Below are positions 25,875-34,891 of a stretch of 64,000 nt of DNA, one piece after another. The notes below the pieces were generated by a model, which did not search any database, was not told the origin of the DNA, and saw only the letters and a list, made by a program, of their open reading frames with translations. This stretch comes from Halalkalicoccus sp. CG83 (GTDB lineage Archaea; Halobacteriota; Halobacteria; Halobacteriales; Halalkalicoccaceae). The position numbers and the translations under genes are program-made. Where the stretch lies: NCBI RefSeq assembly GCF_037081715.1, contig NZ_JAZDDH010000001.1:2512199-2576198 (forward strand). The letters are read 5' to 3'. The first letter of the stretch is position 1, and each line of letters opens with the position of its first letter.

Positions 25875-26675
25875 CTACTCGTCGTCGGTCTTTCGCTCGC
25901 GGTGGAAGCTCCCGCTCCCGCCGAGCGCGGCGATCGCCTCGCTCGCGCGCTGGGCGCTCTTCTCGAGCTCGCTCTCGGCGGTCTTGTAGTTGGGCGCCTG
26001 CACCCGGATGCGGTACTCGGGCGCGCCGACGTAGGTGACCTCGAGGTCGATCTCGTCGCTCACCTCGCCGTTGCCCTCCGCCGCCCGTAGCGCCTCCTTG
26101 ACCGCGTCGACGCCCTCGTCGGTGGAACAGACCAGATCGACGTAGCCCGTCACCGTCACGTACGGCACCGAGACGTTCTCGCGGGCGGTCTCGACGATCG
26201 CCTCGGCCTCCTCGTCGGAGAGATCGGTCTCCGAGAGCGCGGAGGGGCCGTGGATCGCGGCCTGTTCGAACCCCTCGTAGAGGCTGCCGTGGACGTCGAT
26301 GAGCTCGTTCGCGACGGCGCCGTAGGTCTCCTCGTCGACGTCCTCGCCGAAGGCGAGCGACATCCAGTTGTCGGCCTTCTGTTCGTTCTTCCAGCGCTGG
26401 ATCGTCTCCTTGTGCTGGTGTTCGTTGACGTCCTTCAGCGTGAGGTCGATCTGCTGGGAGTCCCGGTCGACCTCGAGCACCTTACAGACGACCGTCTGGC
26501 CCTCGCGGACGTGATCGCGGACGTTCTTGATCCAGCCCGAGGCGACCTCGCTGATGTGGATCAGGCCGCGCTTGTCCTCGTACTCCTCGAGGTCGACGAA
26601 CACGCCGAAGTCCTCGATCTCATCGACCTTGCCGACGACGAGTTCGCCGGGGTTGGGCCAGCCGCTGTACTTCAT
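25875..26675 (-). CDS. Translation initiation factor aIF2 subunit alpha
   Basis: A 266-residue subunit of the heterotrimeric aIF2 that delivers initiator Met-tRNA to the ribosome. The N-terminal S1 domain is clear ([37 protein letters not shown]), then the helical middle domain ([15 protein letters not shown]) and the C-terminal alpha-beta domain ([24 protein letters not shown]). It overlaps the S27e gene by 4 nt. The initiator tRNA gene lies only about 4 kb away. Confidence 0.95.
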   Translation of the reverse strand: MKYSGWPNPGELVVGKVDEIEDFGVFVDLEEYEDKRGLIHISEVASGWIKNVRDHVREGQTVVCKVLEVDRDSQQIDLTLKDVNEHQHKETIQRWKNEQKADNWMSLAFGEDVDEETYGAVANELIDVHGSLYEGFEQAAIHGPSALSETDLSDEEAEAIVETARENVSVPYVTVTGYVDLVCSTDEGVDAVKEALRAAEGNGEVSDEIDLEVTYVGAPEYRIRVQAPNYKTAESELEKSAQRASEAIAALGGSGSFHRERKTDDE

Positions 26676-26887
26676 CGGACCTCGGCGGTCTCACCGGGCT
26701 CGTCCCGGTCCGCCGAGCGGTGCTCGACGGTCTCGAGCACTTCGCCCTCGATATCGGCCTTTCCGCCGGTGGGGCGTACGAGCGTGTGACCACAGACGGC
26801 ACAGGCGACCTCGGTGGAGGCCCGTCCGAAGACGATCTGTTCGTTCTCGCAGTCCGGACACGCGACGCGGTGAAAGCTCCCCGCCAT
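26672..26887 (-). CDS. rps27e: 30S ribosomal protein S27e
   Basis: A 71-residue zinc-binding ribosomal protein. It begins [17 protein letters not shown] and has [15 protein letters not shown], so the C4 zinc finger is CPDC...CAVC. The acidic C-terminal tail is longer than in other archaea, as usual in haloarchaea. The stop codon overlaps the aIF2-alpha start, and the gene lies 2 bp after L44e. Confidence 0.95.
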   Translation of the reverse strand: MAGSFHRVACPDCENEQIVFGRASTEVACAVCGHTLVRPTGGKADIEGEVLETVEHRSADRDEPGETAEVR

Positions 26888-26889
26888 GG

Positions 26890-27168
26890 TTACTCCTGGA
26901 ACTCCACGCGGCCGGCGCGCCATCCCTTGCGCAGGTGGGCCTTGCCGCACTCGCCACAGCGGTACTTGAAGTCGGTCTTCCGGGTCGGCTTCCCGCCGCT
27001 CGGCACCTTCGAGAACTTCCCGTCGTTGCCGATGCCGGTCTGGCGCTTTCGCTGTCGGTCGATCCACTTCATTCCGGTCTGGCGGCCGGTGCGGACCTTT
27101 TCGAGCTCGTGCTGGTGATGTTCGTTGCAGTACGGACAGTACGTGTTGAAGCGTCGTGGGATCTGCAT
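26890..27168 (-). CDS. rpl44e: 50S ribosomal protein L44e
   Basis: A 92-residue ribosomal protein of the large subunit E site. It begins [21 protein letters not shown] and contains [16 protein letters not shown]; the CPYC and CGEC knuckles form the zinc finger. It is the first gene of the operon L44e-S27e-aIF2a-Nop10-PAC2, and a T-rich element (GGTTTTAC) 30-45 bp upstream may be its promoter. ATG at 27168 chosen by family length. Confidence 0.95.
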   Translation of the reverse strand: MQIPRRFNTYCPYCNEHHQHELEKVRTGRQTGMKWIDRQRKRQTGIGNDGKFSKVPSGGKPTRKTDFKYRCGECGKAHLRKGWRAGRVEFQE

Positions 27169-27383
27169 GGCCTTGCCCGCCGGTTGGCAGGCCGAAGGTA
27201 AAACCCGTTTGGTTGCCGGCCGTCGTATCGGTCCTCCCTGCAAAGGTTGATTAGGGTACTGGCCTGAGTGGACGACGTGAACTGCTACCGTTGGGAGGGG
27301 CTCGGAACCGACGGACGTGACGACGGTTCTCCCCGCCGAAACCGACGGTAGCGGACTATCGGAGCCGAAGCTACAGACACAGC

Positions 27384-29189
27384 ATGTACATCGACATCCT
27401 CGGTGGGGCGCTCATCGGCGCGCTCCTCCTCACGCTCTGCGTTGGAATCGCCCGCTCCCTGGATCGACGGGTCGGGGCCGTGATGACCGACGGTGGCGAA
27501 CGGAGCAATGCGTCGTCCTCCTCTGAGGTCTCCCCCGACGGCGGCGTCGCGACCGGCTACGGGTTCGTCACGTCGAAGCCGACCGGCCTGATCCGGTGGT
27601 TCACGACGGTCGACCACCGCGACATCGGGATCCTCTATCTCACCTTCGGCGTGTTCATGTTCCTCTGGGGCGGGATGGACGCGATGATGGCCCGGACGGA
27701 ACTCCTCACCCCGCAGGCGGAGGTGTTCGGCATCGAGACGTACAACCAGCTGTTCACCACCCACGCCATTACGATGCTGTTCCTGTTCGCCACGCCGATC
27801 CTCTTCGGGCTGGCGAACTACTTCCTCCCGCTGCTGATCGGCGCCGACGACATGGCGTTTCCCCGGATCAACGCCATCGGCTTCTGGGTGCTGCCGCCCG
27901 CAGCGGTGCTGATCCGCTTCGGCATCCTCAGCGACACGGTGGCGGCGCTTCTCGCTCCGGTGAGCCCCGCGCTCGCGCAGCTGCTCGTCGCGTTCAAACC
28001 CATCGACGTCGGGTGGACGCTCTATCCACCGCTCTCGACCCAGACGATCAACGCGCAGATCGACATGGTGTTGCTGGGCCTGCACCTCTCGGGAATCGGG
28101 ACGACGCTCGGCGCGATCAACATCATCGCGACCATCTTCACCGACCGCGCGCCCGACGTCGGCTGGGAGCGCCTCGACATCTTCTCCTGGACGCTGCTCA
28201 CCCAGGCGGGCCTCATCCTCTTCGCGTTCCCGCTGCTGGGCGCCGTGCTGATCATGCTGCTGCTCGATCGGAACGTCGGCACCTCCTTCTTCGCCATCGA
28301 ATACGGCGGCTACATCCTCTACCAGCACCTCTTCTGGTTCTTCGGCCATCCCGAGGTCTACATCCTCGTGCTGCCGCCGTTCGGGCTGATCAGCCTGATC
28401 CTGCCGAAGTTCGCGGGTCGGAGGCTCTTCGGCTACAAGTTCGTCGTCTACTCGACGATGGCGATCGGCGTCCTCTCCTTTGGCGTCTGGGCCCACCACA
28501 TGTTCACTACGGGCATCGACCCCCGCCTCCGGTCGGCGTTCATGGCCGTCACCATCGCCATCGCGGTGCCGAGCGCGGTGAAGGTGTTCAACTGGATCAC
28601 CACCATGTGGACCGGCAACGTCCGGCTCGAGGCGCCAATGCTCTTCTGCGTCGGCGGCATCTCGACGTTCATCGTCGGCGGCGTGACGGGCGTGTTCCTC
28701 GCATCGGTCCCCGTCGATACGCTCGTCCACGGCACCTACTACGTGGTCGGCCACTTCCACTTCATCGTCGCCGGGGTCATCGCGTTCGCCATCTTCGCCG
28801 GCATCTACTACTGGTTCCCGCTGATGAGCCGCCGCATGTACGACAAGCCGCTCGCGATCGTTCACTTCGTGCTGAGCTTCGTCGGCGTCAACCTGCTCTC
28901 GTTCGCCATGCTGATCGTCGGACTGATCGGGTTGCCCCGGCGGTCCGCGACCTACCCCGTGGAGTTCCTCCCGCTACAGGTGGTCGCGAGCATCGGCGCC
29001 GCGCTGCTCGCGCTCGGACAGCTCGTCTGGCTGTGGAACATGGTCCAGTCCTACCGCCGGGGACGGATCGTCATGGACGCAGACGTCTGGGGGCTGAAGA
29101 AGTACGGACAGTTCACCAAGGAGTGGGAGTGGTTCGAGGCACGCCTCGAGCAGGTACAACAGGCCGAACCCGAGGAGACCGAGGCGTGA
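27384..29189 (+). CDS. Cytochrome c/quinol oxidase subunit I
   Basis: A 601-residue heme-copper oxidase core subunit. Heme and copper ligands are visible: FTTHAITML (low-spin heme His), [12 protein letters not shown] (CuB His with the cross-linked Tyr), WAHHMFTTG (two CuB His) and [11 protein letters not shown] (heme a3 and heme a His). These mark a canonical A-type enzyme that reduces O2 to water and pumps protons. An extra N-terminal helix (residues about 5-25) and a 25-residue polar linker precede the usual 12 helices. Neither subunit II (with CuA), subunit III nor heme-synthesis genes lie beside it, so it must use partners encoded elsewhere. A later ATG at 27483 is possible but would lose the first helix. 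Confidence 0.92.
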   Translation: MYIDILGGALIGALLLTLCVGIARSLDRRVGAVMTDGGERSNASSSSEVSPDGGVATGYGFVTSKPTGLIRWFTTVDHRDIGILYLTFGVFMFLWGGMDAMMARTELLTPQAEVFGIETYNQLFTTHAITMLFLFATPILFGLANYFLPLLIGADDMAFPRINAIGFWVLPPAAVLIRFGILSDTVAALLAPVSPALAQLLVAFKPIDVGWTLYPPLSTQTINAQIDMVLLGLHLSGIGTTLGAINIIATIFTDRAPDVGWERLDIFSWTLLTQAGLILFAFPLLGAVLIMLLLDRNVGTSFFAIEYGGYILYQHLFWFFGHPEVYILVLPPFGLISLILPKFAGRRLFGYKFVVYSTMAIGVLSFGVWAHHMFTTGIDPRLRSAFMAVTIAIAVPSAVKVFNWITTMWTGNVRLEAPMLFCVGGISTFIVGGVTGVFLASVPVDTLVHGTYYVVGHFHFIVAGVIAFAIFAGIYYWFPLMSRRMYDKPLAIVHFVLSFVGVNLLSFAMLIVGLIGLPRRSATYPVEFLPLQVVASIGAALLALGQLVWLWNMVQSYRRGRIVMDADVWGLKKYGQFTKEWEWFEARLEQVQQAEPEETEA

Positions 29190-29192
29190 AAC

Positions 29193-29609
29193 TCAGGTCA
29201 AACGCTGATAGACGACCCCCAGCGTGAACCCGTAGGCGAGGTGGCCGATCAGCGTGAAGAGGACGTAGAGCAGCACGAACGGCCAGGTCAGCTCGCCGGT
29301 GCCGAGCACGAGGAAGGCGACCCAGAGCACCAGCCCGAAGACGAGTCCCCGGATGGCGACGTCACGACCTCCGGGTAGCCTCGCGAGATACTCCTCGATC
29401 GCGACGAAGACGATCGGCCAGACGAGCACGCCGATCGCGGCGAAGATCACGAACCCCACGAACGGTTGGTCGGGGAGGCCGACGAATCTGGCGATCGCGT
29501 CGGGTGCGTTGAGGCGTGATCGCGTCTGTACCTCCGTAAAGAGGAAGATGAACATCATCACCGTGGTCGCGGCGGCGCCGGCACCGATCGCGCGCAGGAA
29601 CCGATTCAT
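29193..29609 (-). CDS. Four-helix membrane protein (DUF6789-like)
   Basis: A 138-residue protein with four hydrophobic helices (about residues 5-27, 46-66, 83-102 and 108-130). It begins MNRFLRAIGAGAAATTVMMFI and ends YGFTLGVVYQRLT. The pattern recalls a family of haloarchaeal membrane proteins often found near oxidase genes (DUF6789, from memory). It converges on the oxidase subunit I gene with only 3 bp between the two stop codons, which suggests but does not prove a shared role. Confidence 0.65.
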   Translation of the reverse strand: MNRFLRAIGAGAAATTVMMFIFLFTEVQTRSRLNAPDAIARFVGLPDQPFVGFVIFAAIGVLVWPIVFVAIEEYLARLPGGRDVAIRGLVFGLVLWVAFLVLGTGELTWPFVLLYVLFTLIGHLAYGFTLGVVYQRLT

Positions 29610-29660
29610 CGCCTCGGTCTACCACCGTCCGGCCGAAAGCTCTGTCGATCACTCGAAGCG

Positions 29661-29668
29661 CTTAATTT
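29661..29668 (+). promoter_or_regulatory. TATA-like box of the HAH_0734-like gene
   Basis: The element cttaattt lies about 23-30 bp before the ATG at 29691, as for leaderless haloarchaeal promoters. Confidence 0.45.
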
Positions 29669-29690
29669 CCCCTCCCCCGAAGCCGCGGGC

Positions 29691-29948
29691 ATGAAGCGAC
29701 TGATCGTTCACGGCGATCCCGGGATCAGGAAGGAGGGGATCATCGACTACGACGACCGGGAGATGGTGCTCTTCTCGGTCACCCGGAACGGCGACTGGCA
29801 CGGCCCCGAACGGCCCCAGCTCTGGTGTGTCATCGGCACCGAGGACGAACGAAGCGACTTCGAGGAGCAGAACTACATCCCCCACTTCCTCGAGACCGAG
29901 TCGATCGACGCCGAGGCGGTCGACGTGATCAGAGCGCGCGGCGCCTGA
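29691..29948 (+). CDS. HAH_0734 family protein
   Basis: An 85-residue conserved haloarchaeal protein of unknown function. It begins MKRLIVHGDPGIRKEGIIDY and contains MVLFSVTRNGDWHG and LWCVIGTEDER. It has a compact alpha/beta appearance with one Cys and no membrane segment. It has its own promoter and no clear operon partner. Confidence 0.8.
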   Translation: MKRLIVHGDPGIRKEGIIDYDDREMVLFSVTRNGDWHGPERPQLWCVIGTEDERSDFEEQNYIPHFLETESIDAEAVDVIRARGA

Positions 29949-30073
29949 TTCCTCCGGCCGGATCCACCCGCGACGTCCGACGGATCTCGCTCGCCGACGT
30001 CACGCCCACCGTCGAATCGGAGGGATGGCGAAAAGCGAACGAAGTAGACCGTGTCGTGAATTCTCAGGAGTTC

Positions 30074-30451
30074 TTACGCCTCCCGTCCCTCGAGCCCCTC
30101 GATCAGGAACGTCGCGCTCGTGAGGTTCGTCGCCATCGCCGTCTCGTGGACGTCACAGATGCGCAACAGCGCGGTGATGTCGGGCTCGTGTGGCTGGGCC
30201 CGAAGCGGATCGCGCAGGAAGACGATCCCGTCGAGGGCCCTCTTCGCGACCTCCGCGCCGATCATCAGGTCGCCGCCCTGCGGCCCCGATTCCACGGGAT
30301 CGACGTCGAGCGCCGTCTCGTCGTTGAGCCGCTTGCCGGTGGTTCCCGTGGCGATGAGCTCACAGCCCGACAACAGCTCCTCGTGTTCGCCGGCGAACTC
30401 GATCAGGTCGTCCTTCTTCTCGTCGTGAGCGATCAGCGCGAGTCGCGTCAT
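30074..30451 (-). CDS. mgsA: Methylglyoxal synthase
   Basis: A 125-residue enzyme that converts dihydroxyacetone phosphate into methylglyoxal and phosphate. It begins MTRLALIAHDEKKDDLIEFA (in E. coli the equivalent is RTLPARKHIALVAHDHCK). ATGTTGKRL binds phosphate, SGPQGGDLMIGA contains the catalytic Asp, and FLRDPLRAQPHEPDITALLRICDVHE closes the site. In haloarchaea methylglyoxal synthase belongs to DHAP disposal and archaeal aromatic amino acid precursor routes. I chose the ATG at 30451 because the family start lies there. Confidence 0.93.
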   Translation of the reverse strand: MTRLALIAHDEKKDDLIEFAGEHEELLSGCELIATGTTGKRLNDETALDVDPVESGPQGGDLMIGAEVAKRALDGIVFLRDPLRAQPHEPDITALLRICDVHETAMATNLTSATFLIEGLEGREA

Positions 30452-30543
30452 ACGCCACCTGCTCACGCCGGCGTCATAGCTGTTCGTACCGTCCGGGTCT
30501 CGGTAGCACGATCGTGGCGCCGGCTTGCGGTTCCGAATCACAA

Positions 30544-30551
30544 TTCTTAAC
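30544..30551 (+). promoter_or_regulatory. TATA-like box of the initiator tRNA gene
   Basis: ttcttaac is centred about 28 bp before the first base of the mature tRNA at 30576 and is the only AT-rich patch there. It fits an archaeal tRNA promoter. Confidence 0.5.
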
Positions 30552-30575
30552 TGTGTTACCGGGGTAGGAACTGGT

Positions 30576-30650
30576 AGCGGGATGGGATAGCCAGGAGATT
30601 CCGGCGGGCTCATAACCCGCAGATCGGTAGTTCAAATCTACCTCCCGCTA
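30576..30650 (+). tRNA. Initiator tRNA-Met (CAT)
   Basis: The cloverleaf folds fully: acceptor AGCGGGA with TCCCGCT, anticodon stem GCGGG/CCCGC with loop CTCATAA (anticodon CAT at 30611-30613), T-arm GGTAG-TTCAAAT-CTACC, discriminator A at 30650. The A1-U72 pair and three consecutive G-C pairs in the anticodon stem are hallmarks of the initiator and not the elongator. There is no intron. CCA is not encoded. The 3' 20 bases are repeated at 30757. Confidence 0.93.
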
Positions 30651-30756
30651 TATTCTATCGGACGCTACCTCGAACGAGCGTAGCGAGTGAGAGCGGTGTC
30701 CGACGAACTCGCTCGGAGTAGATTTGAAGCAGGGAGCAGCTTCGCTGCGACCGCGG

Positions 30757-30776
30757 TTCAAATCTACCTCCCGCTA
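30757..30776 (+). repeat. Direct repeat of the initiator tRNA 3' end (att-like)
   Basis: TTCAAATCTACCTCCCGCTA at 30757-30776 is an exact copy of 30631-30650, the 3' end of the initiator tRNA. Such copies are left when an element integrates into a tRNA gene. An inverted copy of the first 11 bases (GTAGATTTGAA) lies at 30718-30728. Only 106 bp separate the two direct copies and no gene is present between them, so any element has been lost or has integrated and been deleted. Confidence 0.7.
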
Positions 30777-30954
30777 CTTCTTCCGAATCCGACTCACGAG
30801 CGAGGAGCTCGAAGCCGAGACGCGGTCCGATGGGGCCCGAACGGGGCGAGTTCGCCACGATCGGAAGTCGGGACCCGTCCCTCGAGGTTCCGAAACGCTG
30901 AGAGACGGGAGTACGGTCCGTACCGCTTTTGTCGGCCGAACCCGACGTCCGGTC

Positions 30955-31823
30955 ATGGCGAGCCTGCCCGACTCGCCCCTCGAACGGCTGCGACGGCCGG
31001 AGTACACGGGGGCAAACCGGTGTCTCCCCTGTACCGCGGTCAACGTACTGATCGCCCTCGTAGCGAGCGCCGTTCTCGCCCTGCTGTCCGTTCCGCTCGG
31101 CCTCGTCGCCCTCCTCTCCTCACTGGTCACGATCTACCTCCGCGGGTATCTAGTCCCCGGAACGCCAACGCTCACCGAGCGATACCTCCCCGACCGCGCG
31201 GTCACGCCGTTCGATTCCCACTCCATCGAGCGACGCGAGGAGACCTGGGAGACCGGCGAGAGACTCGAACACCGGCGGGAGAACGCGGTCGACCCCGAGC
31301 GGTTCCTCCTCGACGTCGGCGCCGTCGAGCCGTGTGAGCGCGAGGACGACCTGTGTCTGACTGACGCGTTCGCCCGCCGTCTCAGCGACCGAAGCGCGAG
31401 GCTGGAGTCCGATCGGATCGACCGCAAGAGGATCGCTGACGTGTTCGGCGCCGATCCTGACTCGATCACCGCACTCGAACGCGAGCACCCCGCGTTCAGG
31501 ATCGGACGTCGCGTCCGGAAGTGGCCCTCAGAGGCGGCACTCGTCGCCGATCTCGCCGGCGACGAACCCTTCGGGAGTGGACCGACCGCTGGACCGACGT
31601 CCCGCTCGTACAGCGTCTCGGGATACTGAAGGCCCTTCGCTCGTTTCACGACGTCTGTCCGCGATGTGCCGGCACGATACGCCTGAGCGACGGGACGGTC
31701 GAGTCGTGCTGTCGGTCCTACGAGGTCCTCACGGTCGGGTGTGTCGACTGTGGCGCGTCGCTGCTCGAGTTCAATCCGGCCGACGTCGAACTCCGAGGAG
31801 ACGAAACGGGCGTCCAGTCCTGA
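30955..31823 (+). pseudogene. Membrane/zinc-ribbon protein gene with a frameshift
   Basis: One gene split over two frames. From ATG 30955 the first frame encodes a short Cys pair (NRCLPCTAVN), two hydrophobic stretches (about residues 28-65) and a soluble region. Near 31540-31575 the sense passes to the frame that ends at 31823: LREWTDRWTDVPLVQRLGIL, then DVCPRCAGTI, ESCCRSYEV and VGCVDCGASLLEF, a zinc-ribbon tail. The first frame instead ends at 31629 with a low-complexity tail (GSGPTAGPTSRS). Loss of one base (or gain of two) would explain it. Intact, the protein would have about 289 residues. Either the gene is inactive or the read contains an error. Confidence 0.65.
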
Positions 31824-31853
31824 ACGGCGACGTTCGATCCGGCCGCCTCGGTT

Positions 31854-32399
31854 CTACTCCCGTCCTCGAACGACGCGCACCGTCACCTCGTCGTACAGTC
31901 CCCTCTCGAACGCGTTCGCGACGTTGAGACCCGCGCCGATCGTGTACTCCCCTCGCCCGACTCGCTCCCACTCGGACTTCGAGACGCGAAACGTCTGCGT
32001 CCAGCGCTTCGGGAACCGCTTTCGCTCGCCGCGACCGAACTTGAACTCTCCGGGTTCGGCCGGTGGGTCCCGGAGCGAGGCGATCGACGCCTCCCGCACC
32101 CCGTCGACGGACCAGGTCCACGGGATCGGCGAGGCGGTCCGAAACGTGATCGGGAACGGCATCGAGTTCCGCATGGTGACCCGGAACGGGATCCACTCGC
32201 CGGAGGCGTACTCGGTCCGCGGCGTCGAGACCCCGATGGAGACCGCTCGATCTCGAACGGTGTCCGGGAGGAGTCGGCGGCTCAGTGCGGTGGCGTCGAT
32301 CCACCGCATCGCTTGCGGTCGGTCAGAGCCGCGCTCGCTGGGGGAGAACTGATCGTCGTCGTCGCGGTGGAGCGCTCCCGACTCGTAGATCCGACGCAT
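31854..32399 (-). CDS. Hypothetical protein with BsuPI-like beta-sandwich
   Basis: A 181-residue protein without signal peptide or transmembrane segment. From about residue 50 it alternates strands in the manner of proteins annotated as intracellular protease inhibitor BsuPI: VSTPRTEYASGEWIPFRVTMRNSMPFPITF, then FGRGERKRFPKRWTQTFRV and GRGEYTIGAGLNVA. The similarity is weak and by eye. An internal ATG at 32309 is an alternative start. It converges on the frameshifted gene with 30 bp between stops. Confidence 0.5.
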   Translation of the reverse strand: MRRIYESGALHRDDDDQFSPSERGSDRPQAMRWIDATALSRRLLPDTVRDRAVSIGVSTPRTEYASGEWIPFRVTMRNSMPFPITFRTASPIPWTWSVDGVREASIASLRDPPAEPGEFKFGRGERKRFPKRWTQTFRVSKSEWERVGRGEYTIGAGLNVANAFERGLYDEVTVRVVRGRE

Positions 32400-32457
32400 T
32401 GTCGTTCGCAGGCGGTAGCCCGACTAAAGCGTTCGGTCGGATCGATCCCGGTACGGA

Positions 32458-33816
32458 TCAGTCGTCCGCGGAAGTCTCGGCCGCGTCACTCCCGGAGGTA
32501 TCGTCCCGTTCGGCGTCGTAGCGGTCGTCGTACAGGTGACAGGCGATGTGATGGCTCTCGCCGGTCCGGATCGCCTCCGGTCGGTCCCGCTCGCACGGCG
32601 AGACGAACCCCTCCTCGAGGCGCTCGTGGGCGCCCGCTATCCGCCCCGCCTGGAGTTCGTCAGTCGCCTCCGAGAGCACCTCCTCTGCGGAAGGGTCCGA
32701 GACCCGCTCCGGGAGGTCGAACTCCGCTCTAACCAGTTCGTCGAGGGTCGCCCTCGACGCGTCCGCCGGATCCATCGGTCGCGTCCCCTCCCCCCCGCCG
32801 GCGTCGGTGACGGTGAGCGATTCGAGCGTCTCGGCGTCGCCGACCCGGAGTTTGAGATCGAGAATCGACCGCCACTCCTCCTGAGGGAGGTCGTAGTCGC
32901 CGGGCTGGATGACGTGGTGACAACGGGTGTGGAACCGACAGCCCGACGGCGGATCGATCGGCGACGGAACGGTCCCGGAGAGGAGGATCCGTTCGCCCGT
33001 CCAGAGCGGGTCCGGTTCCGGGATCGCCGAGAGCAGCGCCTCGGTGTAGGGATGGTGCGGCGGCGAGAACACCTCCGCGGTCGTTCCGATCTCGGCGATC
33101 TCCCCGAGATACATCACCGCGACCCGATCGGAGACGTGTTCGACGACGCTCAGATCGTGGGCGATGAAGACGTACGAGAGGCCGAACTCCTCCTGGAGGT
33201 CCTCCAGGAGGTTGAGGATCTGTGCCTGGACGCTCACGTCGAGCGCGCTCACCGGTTCGTCACAGACGATCACCTCCGGATCGACCGCGAGCGCGCGGGC
33301 GATACCGATGCGCTGGCGCTGACCGCCCGAGAACTCGTGGGGGTATCGGCTCGTGTGACTCGGGCTCAGCCCCACCGTCTCGAGAAGTTCGTAGACTCGC
33401 TCGGTCCGTTTCTCGCCCTCGGCGATCCCGTGGATGTCGAGGGGCTCGCCGACGATGTCACCCACCGTCAGACGCGGGTTCAGGCTCGAGAACGGGTCCT
33501 GGAAGACGTACTGGAGGTCCTTTCTGCGGTCCCGGAGCTCGCCCGGGGAGGCGTCGGTCAGGTCCGCTCCGCGGTAGTACACCGACCCCTCGGTCGGCTC
33601 GACGAGCCTGAGGAGCGATCGCCCGAGCGTGGTCTTCCCACAGCCGCTCTCGCCGACGACGCCGAGGGTCTCCCCCTCGTACAGTTCGAGGTCGACGCCG
33701 TCGACCGCCTTCACCGACTGGCCGCGACCGAGGAGGCTGTCGACGAACCCGCTGGAGGTGTCGTAGTACTTACGCAGTCCCTCGACGCGCAGAATGGGTT
33801 CCTCGCCGCTAGCCAT
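32458..33816 (-). CDS. Peptide/nickel ABC transporter ATP-binding protein (OppF/DppF type)
   Basis: A 452-residue ATPase. Walker A is [12 protein letters not shown], signature [15 protein letters not shown], Walker [13 protein letters not shown]. The oligopeptide/dipeptide C-terminal domain ([11 protein letters not shown]...) carries an insertion of roughly 100 acidic residues before its last Cys motifs ([19 protein letters not shown]). Fe-S-type Cys in this domain occur in some Opp/Dpp ATPases. It is the last gene of the five-gene operon and overlaps the DppD-like gene by 8 bp. Confidence 0.93.
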   Translation of the reverse strand: MASGEEPILRVEGLRKYYDTSSGFVDSLLGRGQSVKAVDGVDLELYEGETLGVVGESGCGKTTLGRSLLRLVEPTEGSVYYRGADLTDASPGELRDRRKDLQYVFQDPFSSLNPRLTVGDIVGEPLDIHGIAEGEKRTERVYELLETVGLSPSHTSRYPHEFSGGQRQRIGIARALAVDPEVIVCDEPVSALDVSVQAQILNLLEDLQEEFGLSYVFIAHDLSVVEHVSDRVAVMYLGEIAEIGTTAEVFSPPHHPYTEALLSAIPEPDPLWTGERILLSGTVPSPIDPPSGCRFHTRCHHVIQPGDYDLPQEEWRSILDLKLRVGDAETLESLTVTDAGGGEGTRPMDPADASRATLDELVRAEFDLPERVSDPSAEEVLSEATDELQAGRIAGAHERLEEGFVSPCERDRPEAIRTGESHHIACHLYDDRYDAERDDTSGSDAAETSADD

Positions 33817-34891
33817 TTCGGCCGCCCTCCGTGGGGGACGTCTCGCGTTCGTCCTCGGTCTCAGGATCGCGGACCCCGACCTCGTAGTCGAGTCCGTCCG
33901 TCAGATCACCCGTGTACTCGAGACACGCGGCGGAGCGCTCCGTCTCGCTCGAGGCCTCCGCGCCGGTCTCGGGGTCGACCAGCGGCGGTTCCTTTCGAGT
34001 ACAGACCTCCTCCGCGAACGGGCATCGCGGATGGAAATCACAGCCCGGCGGGAGTTCGACGAGATCGGGCATCGTCCCGGGGATCGTCTGCAGTCGTTCA
34101 CGCGTGTCGCCCACGCGCGGGATCGAACTCATCAACCCGACGGTGTAGGGCATCTTCGGGTCGTAGTAGAGCTCCTCGACTGGCGCCTTCTCGACGGGTT
34201 TGCCGGCGTACATCACCATCACGCGGTCGCAGACCTCGGCGACGACGCCAAGGTCGTGTGTGATGAGCTGTATCGCCGTGTCGAACTCCTCCGCGAGGCC
34301 CTCGAGCAGATCGAGGATCTGCGCCTCGATGGTCACGTCCAGCGCGGTCGTCGGCTCGTCACAGAGCAGCAGGTCCGGGTCACACGACAGCGCCATCGCG
34401 ATGACCGCACGCTGTTGCATCCCGCCGGAGAACTCGTGTGGATAGTCGGAGTAGCGAGCCTCCGGCTCCGGAATCCCCACCTGATCGAGGAGCCGGATCG
34501 TCCGTTCTCGGGCCGCCGCATCGTCGTAATCGAGGTGGTGACGGATCGCCTCGGCGATCTGCTCGCCGACGCTGTAGACCGGATTGAGGGCGGTCTGGGC
34601 GTCCTGAAAGATCATCGCGATCTCGTTGCCCCGGACGTCCCGTACCTCCCGTTCGCTCATCTCGAGGAGGTCCCGTCCCTTGAAGCGGACCTCGCCGCTC
34701 GCGATCCGCCCGGGGCTCTCGATGAGACGCATCAGCGAGAGGGCGGTGACGCTCTTTCCCGCCCCGCTCTCGCCGACGACGCCGAACTTCTCGCCCCGTT
34801 CGATCCGGTAGCTGAGGCCGTCGACGGCGGTGACGACGCCCTCCTCGGTGTAGAACTCGACGGTCAGGTCGTTCACCTCCAACAGCGCCAT
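33809..34891 (-). CDS. Peptide/nickel ABC transporter ATP-binding protein (OppD/DppD type)
   Basis: A 360-residue ATPase. Walker A is [14 protein letters not shown], the signature is [15 protein letters not shown], Walker [13 protein letters not shown]. The C-terminal oligo_HPY segment [26 protein letters not shown] supplies Cys residues for a possible iron-sulfur site. The tail (after residue 330) is rich in Glu and Thr. Its start ATG overlaps the upstream permease stop by one base. Confidence 0.94.
   Translation of the reverse strand: MALLEVNDLTVEFYTEEGVVTAVDGLSYRIERGEKFGVVGESGAGKSVTALSLMRLIESPGRIASGEVRFKGRDLLEMSEREVRDVRGNEIAMIFQDAQTALNPVYSVGEQIAEAIRHHLDYDDAAARERTIRLLDQVGIPEPEARYSDYPHEFSGGMQQRAVIAMALSCDPDLLLCDEPTTALDVTIEAQILDLLEGLAEEFDTAIQLITHDLGVVAEVCDRVMVMYAGKPVEKAPVEELYYDPKMPYTVGLMSSIPRVGDTRERLQTIPGTMPDLVELPPGCDFHPRCPFAEEVCTRKEPPLVDPETGAEASSETERSAACLEYTGDLTDGLDYEVGVRDPETEDERETSPTEGGRNG

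Noticed and set aside
27285..28865. A 526-codon open frame on the minus strand, opposite cytochrome oxidase subunit I
   Set aside because: Composition is very rich in Arg, Asp, Glu and His, with no recognisable motif. It mirrors the codon bias of the oxidase gene.
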